DNA of 64,000 bases from positions 1-64,000 of the forward strand of contig WNNJ02000896.1 of assembly GCA_012934845.2 (NCBI GenBank), given 5' to 3'. Below the pieces are notes generated by a model. The model did not search any database. It had not been told where the DNA came from and saw nothing but the letters and a program-made list of their open reading frames with translations. This document shows positions 63,941 through 64,000 of this stretch, in pieces. The position numbers were made by a program, and so were the translations under genes. How positions within the stretch are numbered: position 1 is the first letter of the stretch; every line of letters begins with the position of its first letter. Origin of the DNA: Pomphorhynchus laevis (taxonomy: Eukaryota > Acanthocephala > Palaeacanthocephala > Echinorhynchida > Pomphorhynchidae).

Positions 63941-64000
63941 CTAAACAATGAATTATTATCTTTATATAAATGTGAGACAAAAATACGATGTTGAATTCTT

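Overview
The window is AT-rich, intron-rich eukaryotic DNA. Coding sequence is scarce, splice signals are GTAAG-like and TTTAG-like, and degenerate transposable elements are everywhere. The element mix (RTE-like and other non-LTR elements, a Ty3/gypsy element, ZBED-like hAT, Penelope-like elements, foldback MITEs) together with an ODAD2/ARMC4/gudu orthologue point to an invertebrate animal, most likely an insect. I cannot name the species from the sequence alone.

Layout. At 1-5.7 kb lies AT-rich DNA with one small candidate secreted-protein gene (1996-2331, TATA box 70 bp upstream of the ATG). At 6.2-7.6 kb is a minus-strand RTE-like LINE relic. From about 8.13 to 34.23 kb a plus-strand armadillo-repeat gene can be followed exon by exon (8 coding exons plus a candidate 20-nt microexon). 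It matches ODAD2/ARMC4 (Drosophila gudu), an axonemal outer-dynein-arm docking factor. Its introns hold LINE relics (10.1-11.7, 13.4-13.8, 17.7-18.9, 31.3-33.0 kb), a foldback MITE cluster beside a (TA)n tract (20.0-21.5 kb), a gypsy relic with short terminal repeats (22.5-25.9 kb), two Penelope-like GIY-YIG endonuclease relics (27.8 and 30.0 kb) and a hAT relic (28.7-29.6 kb).

The most striking item is inside ODAD2 intron 3. A 1.58-kb head-to-head palindrome of about 368-bp tandem units (15.84-17.42 kb) carries one hammerhead ribozyme per complete unit. Four copies are present, two per strand. Two have every core residue and all three helices intact (15928-16011 minus, 17307-17390 plus). This is a satellite or retrozyme-like element whose transcripts should self-cleave to 368-nt monomers. 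Penelope-like elements, which in other animals share hammerhead motifs and are proposed to mobilise retrozymes, lie in the same window.

The second is a minus-strand gene, convergent with ODAD2, running from beyond the right edge to at least 37.03 kb. It consists of at least 16 tiny exons (45-69 nt). Every one is a multiple of three and is bounded by phase-2 introns, and most encode one 21-23-residue repeat of the form N-[ST]-x-[FI]-x-S-N-x-[SF]-L-x-[IV]-x-G-N-[VI]. Long introns, degenerate extra exon copies and a nearly identical 2.5-kb direct duplication (56.42-58.92 and 60.71-63.27 kb) that copied two exons show the gene growing by exon duplication. I do not recognise the family; the repeat suggests a solenoid, possibly a parallel beta-helix. 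Its introns hold further LINE relics (46.1-48.6, 53.2-55.0, 55.5-56.1 kb) and Penelope-like reverse transcriptase relics (48.6-49.35, 52.4-53.2 kb).
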